Origin: GCA-2861595 sp035536185
Lineage (GTDB): Bacteria > Actinomycetota > Acidimicrobiia > Acidimicrobiales > GCA-2861595
DNA length: 27,668 nt
Direction of reading: 5' to 3'
NCBI GenBank assembly: GCA_035536185.1
Contig: DATLOM010000015.1
Coordinates: 1 to 27,668, forward strand
This document shows positions 8,560-15,496 of the stretch, in pieces. Made by a program: the position numbers and the translations under genes. A model generated the notes under the pieces. That model did no database searches. It was not told the origin of the DNA and worked only from the letters and a program-made list of their open reading frames with translations. How positions within the stretch are numbered: the first letter of the stretch is position 1; each line of letters begins with the position of its first letter.

Positions 8560-8922
8560 TCAATAGCTGAAGGTGGTCGCCCCGTCGCCGATCCATTCCC
8601 ACATCGGCACCGTGCCGGCGATCTCGGCGTTGGCGATCAAGTTCCCCTTGTCCAGTTTCTTGGCGTCGAAGCAGATGGGGCAGACGAAGTACTTCCCACC
8701 CGCTGCCGTGTAGCGCTCCATCAATGTGACGAGCGGCGGGCAGCCGTCACAGGCCACAGCGACGGCGACACCCGGGACGGCGAGGCGGACCGCCTCCTTG
8801 GTGAGGAACATCAGGGTGGGGCGGCCCGACTCGGCGGCGCCGACGGCAACGAGGAACGCCACCGTCACCTTCTCGGCGTCCTCGAGGCCAGTGCTCAGGC
8901 TCACTACTGCTTTTCCGGGCAT
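8560..8922 (-). CDS. DsrE/DsrF-like protein with two CxxC motifs
   Basis: Small cytosolic protein of 120 aa with a DsrE-like fold: it opens with the beta strand KAVVSLSTGLEDAEKVTVAFLVAVGAAESG and continues with RPTLMFLTKEAVRLA. DsrE/F proteins carry or relay sulfane sulfur on cysteines. This one has four cysteines in two CxxC pairs, CDGC (58-61) and CPIC (81-84), which could bind a metal or cycle as disulfides or polysulfides. The ATG at 8922 has a strong AAGGAGA ribosome site upstream on the minus strand. It lies directly downstream of the ArsR-rhodanese regulator on the same strand, so it is probably part of the same sulfur-handling locus. Its exact biochemical role is not established by sequence. 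Confidence 0.85.
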   Translation of the reverse strand: MPGKAVVSLSTGLEDAEKVTVAFLVAVGAAESGRPTLMFLTKEAVRLAVPGVAVAVACDGCPPLVTLMERYTAAGGKYFVCPICFDAKKLDKGNLIANAEIAGTVPMWEWIGDGATTFSY

Positions 8923-8936
8923 TCTTGACTCTCCTT

Positions 8937-8962
8937 GTTCTCGACGTTCTCGATGTTCTCAT
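8937..8962. repeat. Three tandem 9-bp units upstream of the DsrE-like gene
   Basis: GTTCTCGAC (8937-8945), GTTCTCGAT (8946-8954) and the partial GTTCTCAT (8955-8962) follow head to tail in the leader of the DsrE-like gene, immediately upstream of its ribosome binding site. On the transcribed strand the unit reads GAGAAC. It may be a regulatory or mRNA-structure element, or simply slippage. Confidence 0.4.
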
Positions 8963-9017
8963 GGGTTGGTTGGGACGTGAGTTGCCGCTCTTTCAGGCTC
9001 TCTCAGCAGACCGCCAG

Positions 9018-9695
9018 TCAGCCTCCTTCTCCGATGGCCACGGGGAGGCCGGCGCGCCTCCACTCGGGGAACCCGTCCATCAGGCGTTGGGCCCGGAAAC
9101 CTCGACGCTTCAGCGCACGCACGGCGTCGTCGGCGTACGCGCAGTAGGGCCCGCGGCAGTAGGCGACGACCTCGGCGCCCTTCGGGAGCGCCCGCAGGTG
9201 GCGGCGCAGCTCGGTGACCGGTGTCGAGCGGGCGCCCGCGATGTGGCCGGCGGCGAACTCGGGAGCGGGTCGCACGTCGAGGACGATGAGGTCTCCCTTC
9301 TTCAGCCGCGCCGCCAGCTCGTCGCGATCCACCAGGTCGATGCCGTCTCGCTCGCCGAGGTAGGCGCCGGCCAGTCGATCCAGCCCGGCGACGTGGTCGG
9401 CGGCCACGTCCCGCAGCGCCGACCACAGCTCCCCGACGCGGTCGCTGGCCAGCCGGTAGAAGACGCGGGTTCCCGAACGTCGGGTGGTTAGCAACCCCAC
9501 CCCTGCCATCGATCGCAGGTGCTGTGAGGTGTTGGCCACGCTCTGGCCGATCTCTGCGGCGATCTCGTCCACCGATCGCTCGCCCTGGGCGAGGACATCG
9601 GCGATCTCGGCGCGACGGCCGTTGGCCAGTGCCTTGGCCACCTCGGCGAAGCCGTCGTAGAGGGCGTTCTTGGCGCTCCGGTCTCCCACGACCAT
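9018..9695 (-). CDS. ArsR-family repressor fused to a rhodanese domain
   Basis: A 225-aa predicted transcription factor with two domains. Residues 8-110 form an ArsR/SmtB winged helix (EVAKALANGRRAEIADVLAQGERSVDEIAAEIGQSVANTSQHLRSMAGVGLLTTRRSGTRVFYRLA is the HTH and wing). Residues 118-220 form a rhodanese domain with LDVRPAPEFAAGHIAGA and the active loop CRGPYC (C180, C185). These are the only two cysteines in the protein; the DNA-binding part has none, so metal or persulfide sensing of the SmtB or BigR kind cannot occur there. I infer that the rhodanese cysteines act as the sulfur-sensing site. It is divergently transcribed from the MBL-rhodanese/MFS pair, the usual layout for a local repressor, and the 83-nt gap carries an inverted repeat suited to be its operator. 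Confidence 0.93.
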   Translation of the reverse strand: MVVGDRSAKNALYDGFAEVAKALANGRRAEIADVLAQGERSVDEIAAEIGQSVANTSQHLRSMAGVGLLTTRRSGTRVFYRLASDRVGELWSALRDVAADHVAGLDRLAGAYLGERDGIDLVDRDELAARLKKGDLIVLDVRPAPEFAAGHIAGARSTPVTELRRHLRALPKGAEVVAYCRGPYCAYADDAVRALKRRGFRAQRLMDGFPEWRRAGLPVAIGEGG

Positions 9696-9718
9696 CAGAG
9701 AACCACATCCGACAGCAC

Positions 9719-9750
9719 CTTGTCAACAATTCGTTAGATCGCTTGACAAG
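9719..9750. promoter_or_regulatory. Inverted repeat / divergent promoter region, likely ArsR-rhodanese operator
   Basis: CTTGTCAA (9719-9726) and TTGACAAG (9743-9750) are a perfect 8-bp inverted repeat separated by 16 nt. Each arm contains a perfect -35 hexamer TTGACA, one per strand, so the repeat overlaps both divergent promoters. On the plus strand, TTTCCT (9767-9772) lies 18 nt after TTGACA and 6 nt before the GTG at 9779. A regulator bound here could repress both directions. Confidence 0.6.
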
Positions 9751-9778
9751 GCCGCCGCAGTCGTGGTTTCCTTCACCC

Positions 9779-11170
9779 GTGCAAGAAGCGGCGCCCACAA
9801 GAGCTGACCATCTGGGCGGCCTTCCGGTATCGATCGTCCCGATCGTCGACCATGGGCTCGGCAACTCCTCGTATGTGATCGATCTGGGTGACGGTCGGTT
9901 GGCGGTGCTCGATCCCGGCCGCCACCCCGGCCCCTTCCTGGCCGAAGCCGAACGGCGAAATGCCAAGATCGCCTTCAGCATCGAGACGCACCTGCACGCC
10001 GACTTCGTCACCGGAAGCCGCGAGCTGGCCGCCCACGGGGCCAGCGTCGTGGCGCCCGTAGGTGCCGGGCTGGAGTGGCCGCACCATCCGGTCGCCGGGA
10101 GCGACAGAATCGACCTCGGCGGCCTCACCCTGACGGCTCTGGCCACCCCCGGCCACACTCCCGAGCACCTCGCCTACCTGCTCTCCGACGGGGAGCGCCC
10201 GGTCGGCGTGTTCACCGGCGGTTCTCTCCTGGTCGGGGCGGTGGCCCGAACCGACCTGATCGCGCCCGAGGCGACAGAGGACCTGGCCCGGGCGCTGTGG
10301 AGATCACTGCGCGACCAGATCCTCGTGCTGCCCGACGACACCATGGTCTTCCCCACCCACGGAGCCGGCAGCTTCTGCTCGGCGCCCGCCCGGGCAAGGC
10401 GCTGGACCACCATCGGCGACGAGCGTCGGAACAATCGCCTGCTCGCCGCGCCCGACGAGGATGCGTTCGTCTCCGTCCTCCTGTCGAGCTTCGGGAGCTA
10501 TCCGCCGTACTTCCGCCACCTGCGTGAGGTGAACCGGACCGGTCCCGCGGTGCTTGGTTCGCCCCAGCCGGCGCTGGCCAGCCTGGACGTTCAGGCTTTC
10601 CAGCGGCGATCCGAAGAGGGCGCGGCCATCGTCGACGCCCGCCCGGTCAAGGCGTGGGCATCCGGCCACATCGCCGGGTCCATCGCCATCCCGCTGCGGG
10701 ACCAGTTCGCCTCGTGGCTGGGATGGCTCGTGGAGCGTGACCAGCCGTTGCTGTTCGTGCTCGACGCCGACCAGGATCGCGTCGAGCTGGTGCGCCAGTG
10801 CCACCAGATCGGCTACGACCAGCTGGCGGGTGAGCTGGCCGGCGGTGTGGCCGCCTGGGTGGAAGCGGGGTGGGGGCTCCAGCGCACTCTCCTGGTCGAC
10901 ACGGGCAGCCTTGCCGGCCGGGTTCTCGACGTCCGCCAGAGCAGCGAGTACGCCGATGGCCATCTGCCAGGCTCGATGCACGTCGAGCTGGGCGGGCTGG
11001 CGGAGTCTGCGTCCGACCTCGAGCCGGCCGATGCGGTGATGTGCCGGCACGGCGAGCGAGCCGCCACCGCGGCCAGCCTTCTCGAGCGAGCCGGACGGGA
11101 GATTGCCGTGGTGGTAGGCGGGCCCGAGGACTGGTCCGCCGCCACCGGCCGGCCGCTGGCGTGCCGTTAG
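9779..11170 (+). CDS. MBL-fold hydrolase with two rhodanese domains (persulfide dioxygenase-like)
   Basis: A 463-aa cytosolic protein resembling ETHE1/CstB-type persulfide dioxygenase-sulfurtransferases. Residues 15-255 are the metallo-beta-lactamase domain: THLHADFVTG gives H71, H73 and D75, and ATPGHTPEH gives H126. In ETHE1 the third iron ligand is the Asp of FTGD; here it reads FTGGSLLVG (G148), so that ligand is absent. The ARTDL segment after it is conserved. The first rhodanese domain (about 270-365) has LDADQDR where the active cysteine would be, so it looks inactive. The second (about 370-460) has MCRHGER with C422 in the active position. GTG 9779 is chosen because in-frame upstream codons overlap the divergent regulator and a -10-like TTTCCT precedes by 6 nt. 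Its stop overlaps the MFS gene start. Confidence 0.9.
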   Translation: MQEAAPTRADHLGGLPVSIVPIVDHGLGNSSYVIDLGDGRLAVLDPGRHPGPFLAEAERRNAKIAFSIETHLHADFVTGSRELAAHGASVVAPVGAGLEWPHHPVAGSDRIDLGGLTLTALATPGHTPEHLAYLLSDGERPVGVFTGGSLLVGAVARTDLIAPEATEDLARALWRSLRDQILVLPDDTMVFPTHGAGSFCSAPARARRWTTIGDERRNNRLLAAPDEDAFVSVLLSSFGSYPPYFRHLREVNRTGPAVLGSPQPALASLDVQAFQRRSEEGAAIVDARPVKAWASGHIAGSIAIPLRDQFASWLGWLVERDQPLLFVLDADQDRVELVRQCHQIGYDQLAGELAGGVAAWVEAGWGLQRTLLVDTGSLAGRVLDVRQSSEYADGHLPGSMHVELGGLAESASDLEPADAVMCRHGERAATAASLLERAGREIAVVVGGPEDWSAATGRPLACR

Positions 11171-12465
11171 GGACCCTCCCTGCCGCAGGGGTGGCGGCCA
11201 GGGAGCGGGTGCACCTCGGCGTCCGGGCCAACCTGGCCCAGTTCAGCCTGCTGGTGGCGGTCAACGCCCTCGTGGGCGGCACCATCGGCCAGGAGCGCAC
11301 GGTCCTGCCCCTGCTCGCCGAACGGGAGTTCGGCCTCCGGGCCTACACCGCCGGCCTCACCTTCATCGTGGCCTTCGGGATCACCAAGGCCGTCACCAAC
11401 CTGGTGGCCGGCGCCCTGTCGGACCGGATCGGCCGCAAGCCCGTGCTCGTAGCCGGCTGGCTCTTCGCCCTCCCGGTGCCGGCGCTGCTCATCTGGGCAC
11501 CGAGCTGGACCTGGGTCATCGTGGCCAACGTGCTGCTCGGCATCAACCAGGGCCTGACCTGGTCGACCACGGTGATCATGAAGATCGATCTGGCCGGGCC
11601 CGAACGCCGAGGGCTGGCCATGGGCCTCAACGAGGCGGCCGGCTATGTGGCCGTGGCGGTCACGGCGGCGGCGACGGGCTGGATCGCCGCCCACCACGGC
11701 CTGCGTCCCGAGCCGTTCCTCCTGGGCGCCGCCTACATCGCCCTCGGCCTCGGTCTGTCGACACTGTTCGTGCGCGAGACCAGAGGCCACGCTCGACAAG
11801 AGGCGGGTACGTCGTCCCGGTCGGACGAGCGGATGAGCCTGCGGAGGGTTCTCGCCCACACCGCGCTGGAGGACCGGCGCCTGCTGGCCGTCAACCAGGC
11901 CGGCCTGGTCAACAACCTGAACGACGGCCTGGCCTGGGGCATCCTTCCGATCCTCTTCGTCTCCGGCGGGCTGACCATCGGCGAAGTCGGCTTGCTGGCG
12001 GCCTTGTACCCGGCTGTGTGGGGCGCCGGCCAACTCGTCACCGGCGCGCTCTCCGATCGGGTCGGGCGAAAGCCGCTCATCGTCGCCGGCATGCTCACCC
12101 AGGCCGCGGCCCTGGGCTTGTTCGCTGCGGGCACCGGAATGGTGCCCTGGGCGATGGCCGCCATCGGCCTCGGGATCGGCACCGCCATGGTGTATCCCAC
12201 CCTGCTGGCGACGATCGCCGACATCGCCCATCCCAACTGGCGGGCCTCCGCCGTCGGCGTCTACCGGCTCTGGCGGGACAGCGGGTACGCCATCGGCGCC
12301 CTGGTGGCGGGCATCGGCGCCGACCTCATCGGCCTCAGAGGAGCAGTGGCCATCGTCGCCGCCCTCACCGCGGCCAGCGGGATCACCGCCCTCCGGCTGC
12401 TCGTCGAGACCCACCCCCAGCCTGGGTACCAGGCCGGGGACCGGCTCGAAGGCTCGGCGCGCTAG
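11161..12465 (+). CDS. MFS transporter of the sulfur locus
   Basis: Twelve-helix major facilitator protein of about 434 aa in the inner membrane. Each half has the loop 2-3 motif: GALSDRIGRKPVLVAG in the N-terminal half and GALSDRVGRKPLIVAG in the C-terminal half. A central cytoplasmic loop (ETRGHARQEAGTSSRSDERMSLRRV) separates the halves. The GTG at 11161 overlaps the MBL-rhodanese stop by 10 nt, indicating coupled translation. An alternative GTG at 11209, preceded by AGGGAG, would shorten it by 16 residues. The conserved Asn-rich segment NQAGLVNNLNDGLAWG begins helix 7. Given the operon, it probably exports or imports a sulfur compound such as sulfite or thiosulfate, but this is inferred from context only; a drug or metabolite exporter is equally possible from sequence. 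Confidence 0.88.
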   Translation: MPLGTLPAAGVAARERVHLGVRANLAQFSLLVAVNALVGGTIGQERTVLPLLAEREFGLRAYTAGLTFIVAFGITKAVTNLVAGALSDRIGRKPVLVAGWLFALPVPALLIWAPSWTWVIVANVLLGINQGLTWSTTVIMKIDLAGPERRGLAMGLNEAAGYVAVAVTAAATGWIAAHHGLRPEPFLLGAAYIALGLGLSTLFVRETRGHARQEAGTSSRSDERMSLRRVLAHTALEDRRLLAVNQAGLVNNLNDGLAWGILPILFVSGGLTIGEVGLLAALYPAVWGAGQLVTGALSDRVGRKPLIVAGMLTQAAALGLFAAGTGMVPWAMAAIGLGIGTAMVYPTLLATIADIAHPNWRASAVGVYRLWRDSGYAIGALVAGIGADLIGLRGAVAIVAALTAASGITALRLLVETHPQPGYQAGDRLEGSAR

Positions 12466-12540
12466 GCCGCGGAACACGAGGACGGCCCGCCCGAGCCTCA
12501 CCATGTAGTCGTCACGCGTCCGGATCTGGCCGCGCCTCAT

Positions 12541-12559
12541 CCCTCGCCTTGGCTGAGGG
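12541..12559. terminator. Hairpin in the MFS-ABC exporter intergenic region
   Basis: CCCTC-GC, a CTTG loop, then GC-T-GAGGG (12541-12559) can fold into a 7-bp stem with one bulged T. It lies 75 nt after the MFS stop and has no T-tract, so termination is only possible. The rest of 12466-12596 shows no credible gene. Confidence 0.25.
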
Positions 12560-12596
12560 CGTTGATGAAGGCCTGGGCATCAGAAAAAGTTGTTCC

Positions 12597-12627
12597 TTGA
12601 CTTGAAGTCAACTTCAAGTTGCATACT
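12597..12627 (+). promoter_or_regulatory. MerR-type promoter with 19-bp spacer and perfect dyad operator
   Basis: -35 TTGACT (12597-12602) and -10 CATACT (12622-12627) are separated by 19 nt, longer than the normal 17 and typical of promoters activated by DNA distortion by MerR-family regulators. ACTTGAAGT (12600-12608) and ACTTCAAGT (12611-12619) form a perfect 9-bp inverted repeat with a CA centre, lying between the two promoter elements as MerR operators do. Its form (CTTGAAGT..ACTTCAAG) resembles dyads of SoxR- and NmlR-like MerR members. The controlled gene is the ABC exporter at 12668. Confidence 0.75.
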
Positions 12628-12667
12628 GCCTCGAACGGCAAGAGCCGTGGGCTAGGAGGCAGAGCAG

Positions 12668-14557
12668 ATGGACACGGGTTTCGGGAACTGGATGGCTCTC
12701 GAGAGTGCGATGCAGGGTGGTCAGCCCCGGCGGGCGGTCACCCGCGCCACGCTTCGCCGGGTGGCAGGGTTCGCCCGGCCGCACCGGCGGGCGCTGGTCG
12801 CCTTCCTGGGCTTGAGCGTGCTGTCAGCCGTGCTCACCGTGGCCAGCCCCGTGCTGGCGGGAAGGGTGGTCGACGCCATCATCAACGGTGGCGAGGAGGG
12901 CACGGTGGTCAGGCTGGCCCTGCTGATCACGCTGATCGCCGTCGTCGATGCCGCCGTGGGGCTGGCCGAGCGCCGGCAGTCGGCGCGCATCGGCGAGGGC
13001 CTGATACTCGACCTTCGCAAGGCCGTGTTCAACCACGTGCAGCGCATGCCCGTCGCCTTCTTCACCCGCACCCGCACCGGCGCTCTCGTGAGCCGGTTGA
13101 ACAACGACGTGATCGGCGCCCAGCGGGCCTTCACCTGGACCCTGTCCGGGGTGGTCAGCAACCTGATCGGGTTGCTTCTCACTCTCGGGGTCATGCTTCG
13201 GCTCTCCTGGCAGATCACCGCGCTGGCACTGGTCCTGCTGCCGGTGTTCGTGATCCCGGCCCGGCGGATGGGCTCGCAGCTCGCCCAGCTGCAGCGGGAA
13301 GCGGCCGATCACGACGCGGCGATGAACACACAGATGACAGAGCGCTTCTCCGCCCCAGGGGCGACCCTGGTGAAGCTGTTCGGCCGGCCCGCCGACGAGG
13401 AGCAGCGCTTCGGCGAGCGGGCCGGGAGGGTCGCCGAGATCGGCGTGAGGAGCGCCGTGCGGCAGTCGATCTTTCTCACCGCCCTCTCCCTGGTCTCGGC
13501 CCTGGCCCTGGCCCTGGTGTACGGCCTGGGCGGCTGGCTCGCCCTACGGGGAAGCCTCGAGCCGGGAACCGTCGTCACTCTGGCTCTGCTGCTCTCCCGG
13601 CTCTACGGGCCGTTGACGGCGCTGGCCAGCGCACGGGTCGACGCCATGTCCGCCCTTGTCAGCTTCGAGCGTGTCTTCGAGGTCCTCGACCTGCCGCCCC
13701 TGATCACCGAGAAGCCGAACGCCCGGCGGGTCCCGGACGGCCCGGTCTCGTTCGAGCTCGACGACGTCCACTTCGGCTACCCCTCGGCCGACAAGGTCTC
13801 GCTGGCCTCGTTGGAGGAGGTGGCGGCGCTTGACACGTCGACCAATGCCGAGGTCCTGCACGGTGTCTCCTTCCGCATCGAGCCGGGTCAGCTGGTGGCC
13901 CTGGTCGGCTCGTCGGGGAGCGGGAAGTCCACCATCGCCGCGCTGGCGCCGCGCCTGTACGACCCCGACAGCGGTGCTATCCGCCTCTCTGGCGTGGACG
14001 TGCGCGACCTCACCTTCGACTCCATCCGCCAGACGCTCGGCGTCGTCACCCAGGACGGCCACCTGTTCCACGACACCATCCGGGAGAACCTGCTCCTGGC
14101 CCGTCCAGAGGCGGGGGACGACGAGCTCTGGGAGGTGCTGCGCCAGGCTCGCCTGGGCGACCTGGTGGCGTCGCTGCCCGACGGCCTCGACACCCTGGTG
14201 GGCGAACGCGGCTACCGGCTCTCCGGTGGAGAGCGCCAGCGCCTGACCATCGCCCGCCTCCTTCTGGCTCAGCCCCGGGTCGTCATCCTCGACGAGGCCA
14301 CCGCCCACCTCGACTCGACCTCCGAGGCGGCGGTGCAGTTCGCTCTGACCACCGCCCTGGCCGGCCGCACCGCCCTCGTCATCGCCCACCGCCTGTCGAC
14401 CATCCGCCAAGCCGACGCCATCCTGGTGGTCGAGGACGGGCGGATCGTCGAGCGTGGCACCCACGACGAGCTGCTGGCCGCAGGAGGAAGGTACGCCGAC
14501 CTGCACCGCACCCAGTTCCAGGCCGCTCCTCGACCCGAGGCTGTAGTGGCCGGCTGA
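12668..14557 (+). CDS. ABC multidrug/lipid exporter (fused permease-ATPase)
   Basis: Type I ABC exporter half-transporter of 629 aa, expected to work as a dimer in the cytoplasmic membrane. Residues about 45-345 form the six-helix transmembrane domain (first helix ALVAFLGLSVLSAVLTVASPVLAG), with the intracellular coupling stretch FFTRTRTGALVSRLNNDV. The nucleotide-binding domain has Walker A GSSGSGKS (414-421), Q-loop VVTQDGHLFHDTIRENL, signature LSGGERQR (518-525), Walker B VVILDEA (D542, E543) and H-loop H574; all look functional. A short insert (SLASLEEVAALDTSTNAEVLHG) precedes Walker A. AGGAGG at 12654-12659, 8 nt before ATG 12668, sets the start. The upstream MerR-type promoter implies induction by a toxic compound, so drug or metabolite efflux is the likely role. 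Confidence 0.95.
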   Translation: MDTGFGNWMALESAMQGGQPRRAVTRATLRRVAGFARPHRRALVAFLGLSVLSAVLTVASPVLAGRVVDAIINGGEEGTVVRLALLITLIAVVDAAVGLAERRQSARIGEGLILDLRKAVFNHVQRMPVAFFTRTRTGALVSRLNNDVIGAQRAFTWTLSGVVSNLIGLLLTLGVMLRLSWQITALALVLLPVFVIPARRMGSQLAQLQREAADHDAAMNTQMTERFSAPGATLVKLFGRPADEEQRFGERAGRVAEIGVRSAVRQSIFLTALSLVSALALALVYGLGGWLALRGSLEPGTVVTLALLLSRLYGPLTALASARVDAMSALVSFERVFEVLDLPPLITEKPNARRVPDGPVSFELDDVHFGYPSADKVSLASLEEVAALDTSTNAEVLHGVSFRIEPGQLVALVGSSGSGKSTIAALAPRLYDPDSGAIRLSGVDVRDLTFDSIRQTLGVVTQDGHLFHDTIRENLLLARPEAGDDELWEVLRQARLGDLVASLPDGLDTLVGERGYRLSGGERQRLTIARLLLAQPRVVILDEATAHLDSTSEAAVQFALTTALAGRTALVIAHRLSTIRQADAILVVEDGRIVERGTHDELLAAGGRYADLHRTQFQAAPRPEAVVAG

Positions 14558-14625
14558 GCGTCAACTCGGTGAGCGACGGCGAGCGGGTGATCGTGGTGGC
14601 GCCGGCGTGGGTAGAGATCAGATGC

Positions 14626-14691
14626 ATGAAGTACAAGACTCTCCTTCCCACCGCCCCCATCCCTGTGCTCGACCTCGTCGTCCGCCGATGA
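14626..14691 (+). CDS. Possible 21-residue leader peptide coupled to the SirB1-like gene
   Basis: ATG 14626 opens a 21-codon reading frame (MKYKTLLPTAPIPVLDLVVRR) whose TGA overlaps the ATG of the next gene (ATGA at 14688-14691). The overlap suggests translational coupling: the downstream gene has no ribosome binding site of its own. The leader frame also lacks a clear one and might be translated from a leaderless message. It could equally be chance; no homology is recognised. Confidence 0.35.
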   Translation: MKYKTLLPTAPIPVLDLVVRR

Positions 14692-15473
14692 CAGAGCTCG
14701 TCCAGCGGTTCGCCGAGCTGGTGGCGCGGCCCGACGCGGCCATCCCGTTGGACGAAGCCGCCCTCCTGATCTCCGTCCACGCCCATCCCGGGCTCGACGT
14801 CGGAGAGCAGCTGGGTCGCCTCGACGATCTGGCCGCCGCCTGCCCTGAGCCGACCCTCGAGGGCCTCCGGCGCCATCTTTTCGCCGACGTCGGCTTCACC
14901 GGCAACGCCGTCCGCTACAACGACCCGCGCAACTCGTTCCTCAACGAGGTCCTCGACCGGAAGACCGGCATTCCCATCTCGCTGGCCGTCCTCACCATGG
15001 AGGTGGGCCGGCGGATCGGAGTGACGCTGGAGGGGGTGGGGATGCCGGGCCACTTCCTGGTGCGTCATGTCGGTGATCCCCCCGTGCTGCTCGACGCCTT
15101 CAGCGGCGGGCGCATCCTCGACGAGCAGGATGCCCAGGCGCTGTTCCGCCGCCTGAGCGGCTCCGTGGCCCTCACTCCCGACCTGCTGGTGGCGGCACCC
15201 GCCAGGGCCATCCTCACGCGGATGCTGGCCAACCTGCGCAACCTCTACGAGCAGGCCGGCGACGTCGCCTCGCTCGGATGGGTGATGCGGCTTCGGGCCA
15301 CCATCCCCGCCGGAAGCATCCAGGAGCTGGCCGACGTGGCCGCCGTCCAAGCCTCGCTCGGGCAGTTCACCGAAGCCGCCCGCACGTTGGAGGACATCGC
15401 CGACCAGCTGCCGGAAACCCATGCCGAGCGCCTGAAGGGTGAGGCTCGCCTGCTGCGCTCCCGGCTCAACTGA
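14688..15473 (+). CDS. SirB1-like protein (transglutaminase-like fold with TPR tail)
   Basis: A 261-aa cytosolic protein of the SirB1/transglutaminase-like-2 family. The diagnostic block is NAVRYNDPRNSFLNEVLDRKTGIPISLAVLTMEVGRRIG, followed by GVGMPGHFLVRH and VLLDAFSGGRIL, which carry the His and Asp of the transglutaminase-like fold. As in the family generally, I see no nucleophilic cysteine at the GIPISL position, so a non-enzymatic or chaperone-like role is more likely than peptide cross-linking. The C-terminal 80 residues (ILTRMLANLRNLYEQAGDVASLGWVMRLRATIP...) read as tetratricopeptide helices. ATG 14688 is chosen over upstream in-frame codons because those give low-complexity sequence and the family starts close to this point. 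It is convergent with the FtsX permease that follows. Confidence 0.87.
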   Translation: MTELVQRFAELVARPDAAIPLDEAALLISVHAHPGLDVGEQLGRLDDLAAACPEPTLEGLRRHLFADVGFTGNAVRYNDPRNSFLNEVLDRKTGIPISLAVLTMEVGRRIGVTLEGVGMPGHFLVRHVGDPPVLLDAFSGGRILDEQDAQALFRRLSGSVALTPDLLVAAPARAILTRMLANLRNLYEQAGDVASLGWVMRLRATIPAGSIQELADVAAVQASLGQFTEAARTLEDIADQLPETHAERLKGEARLLRSRLN

Positions 15474-15482
15474 CAAGGCCGG

Positions 15483-15496
15483 GAACCCGCCGGTTC
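15483..15496. terminator. Small inverted repeat between convergent genes
   Basis: GAACC (15483-15487) and GGTTC (15492-15496) pair around a 4-nt loop in the 21-nt gap between convergent stops. The stem is short and without a T-tract; it may aid bidirectional termination. Confidence 0.25.

Noticed and set aside
7591..8928. Plus-strand frame opposite the ABC ATPase and DsrE-like genes
   Set aside because: It spans two well-supported minus-strand genes and the gap between them, and has no motif of its own.
9524..9778. Upstream extension of the MBL-rhodanese frame
   Set aside because: It would overlap the divergent ArsR-rhodanese gene by about 170 nt and gives Arg-rich sequence. GTG 9779 fits family length and the promoter.
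11167..12540. Minus-strand frame opposite the MFS gene, and a short frame ending SDAQAFINALSQGEG just upstream near 12541-12595
   Set aside because: The long frame is antisense to an MFS gene with conserved loop motifs. The short piece looked like a protein C-terminus, but it has no start codon and would run through the MerR-type promoter.
12619..13833. Alternative plus-strand frame overlapping the ABC exporter
   Set aside because: Arg/Gly-rich out-of-frame translation; the exporter frame has a ribosome site and all ATPase motifs.
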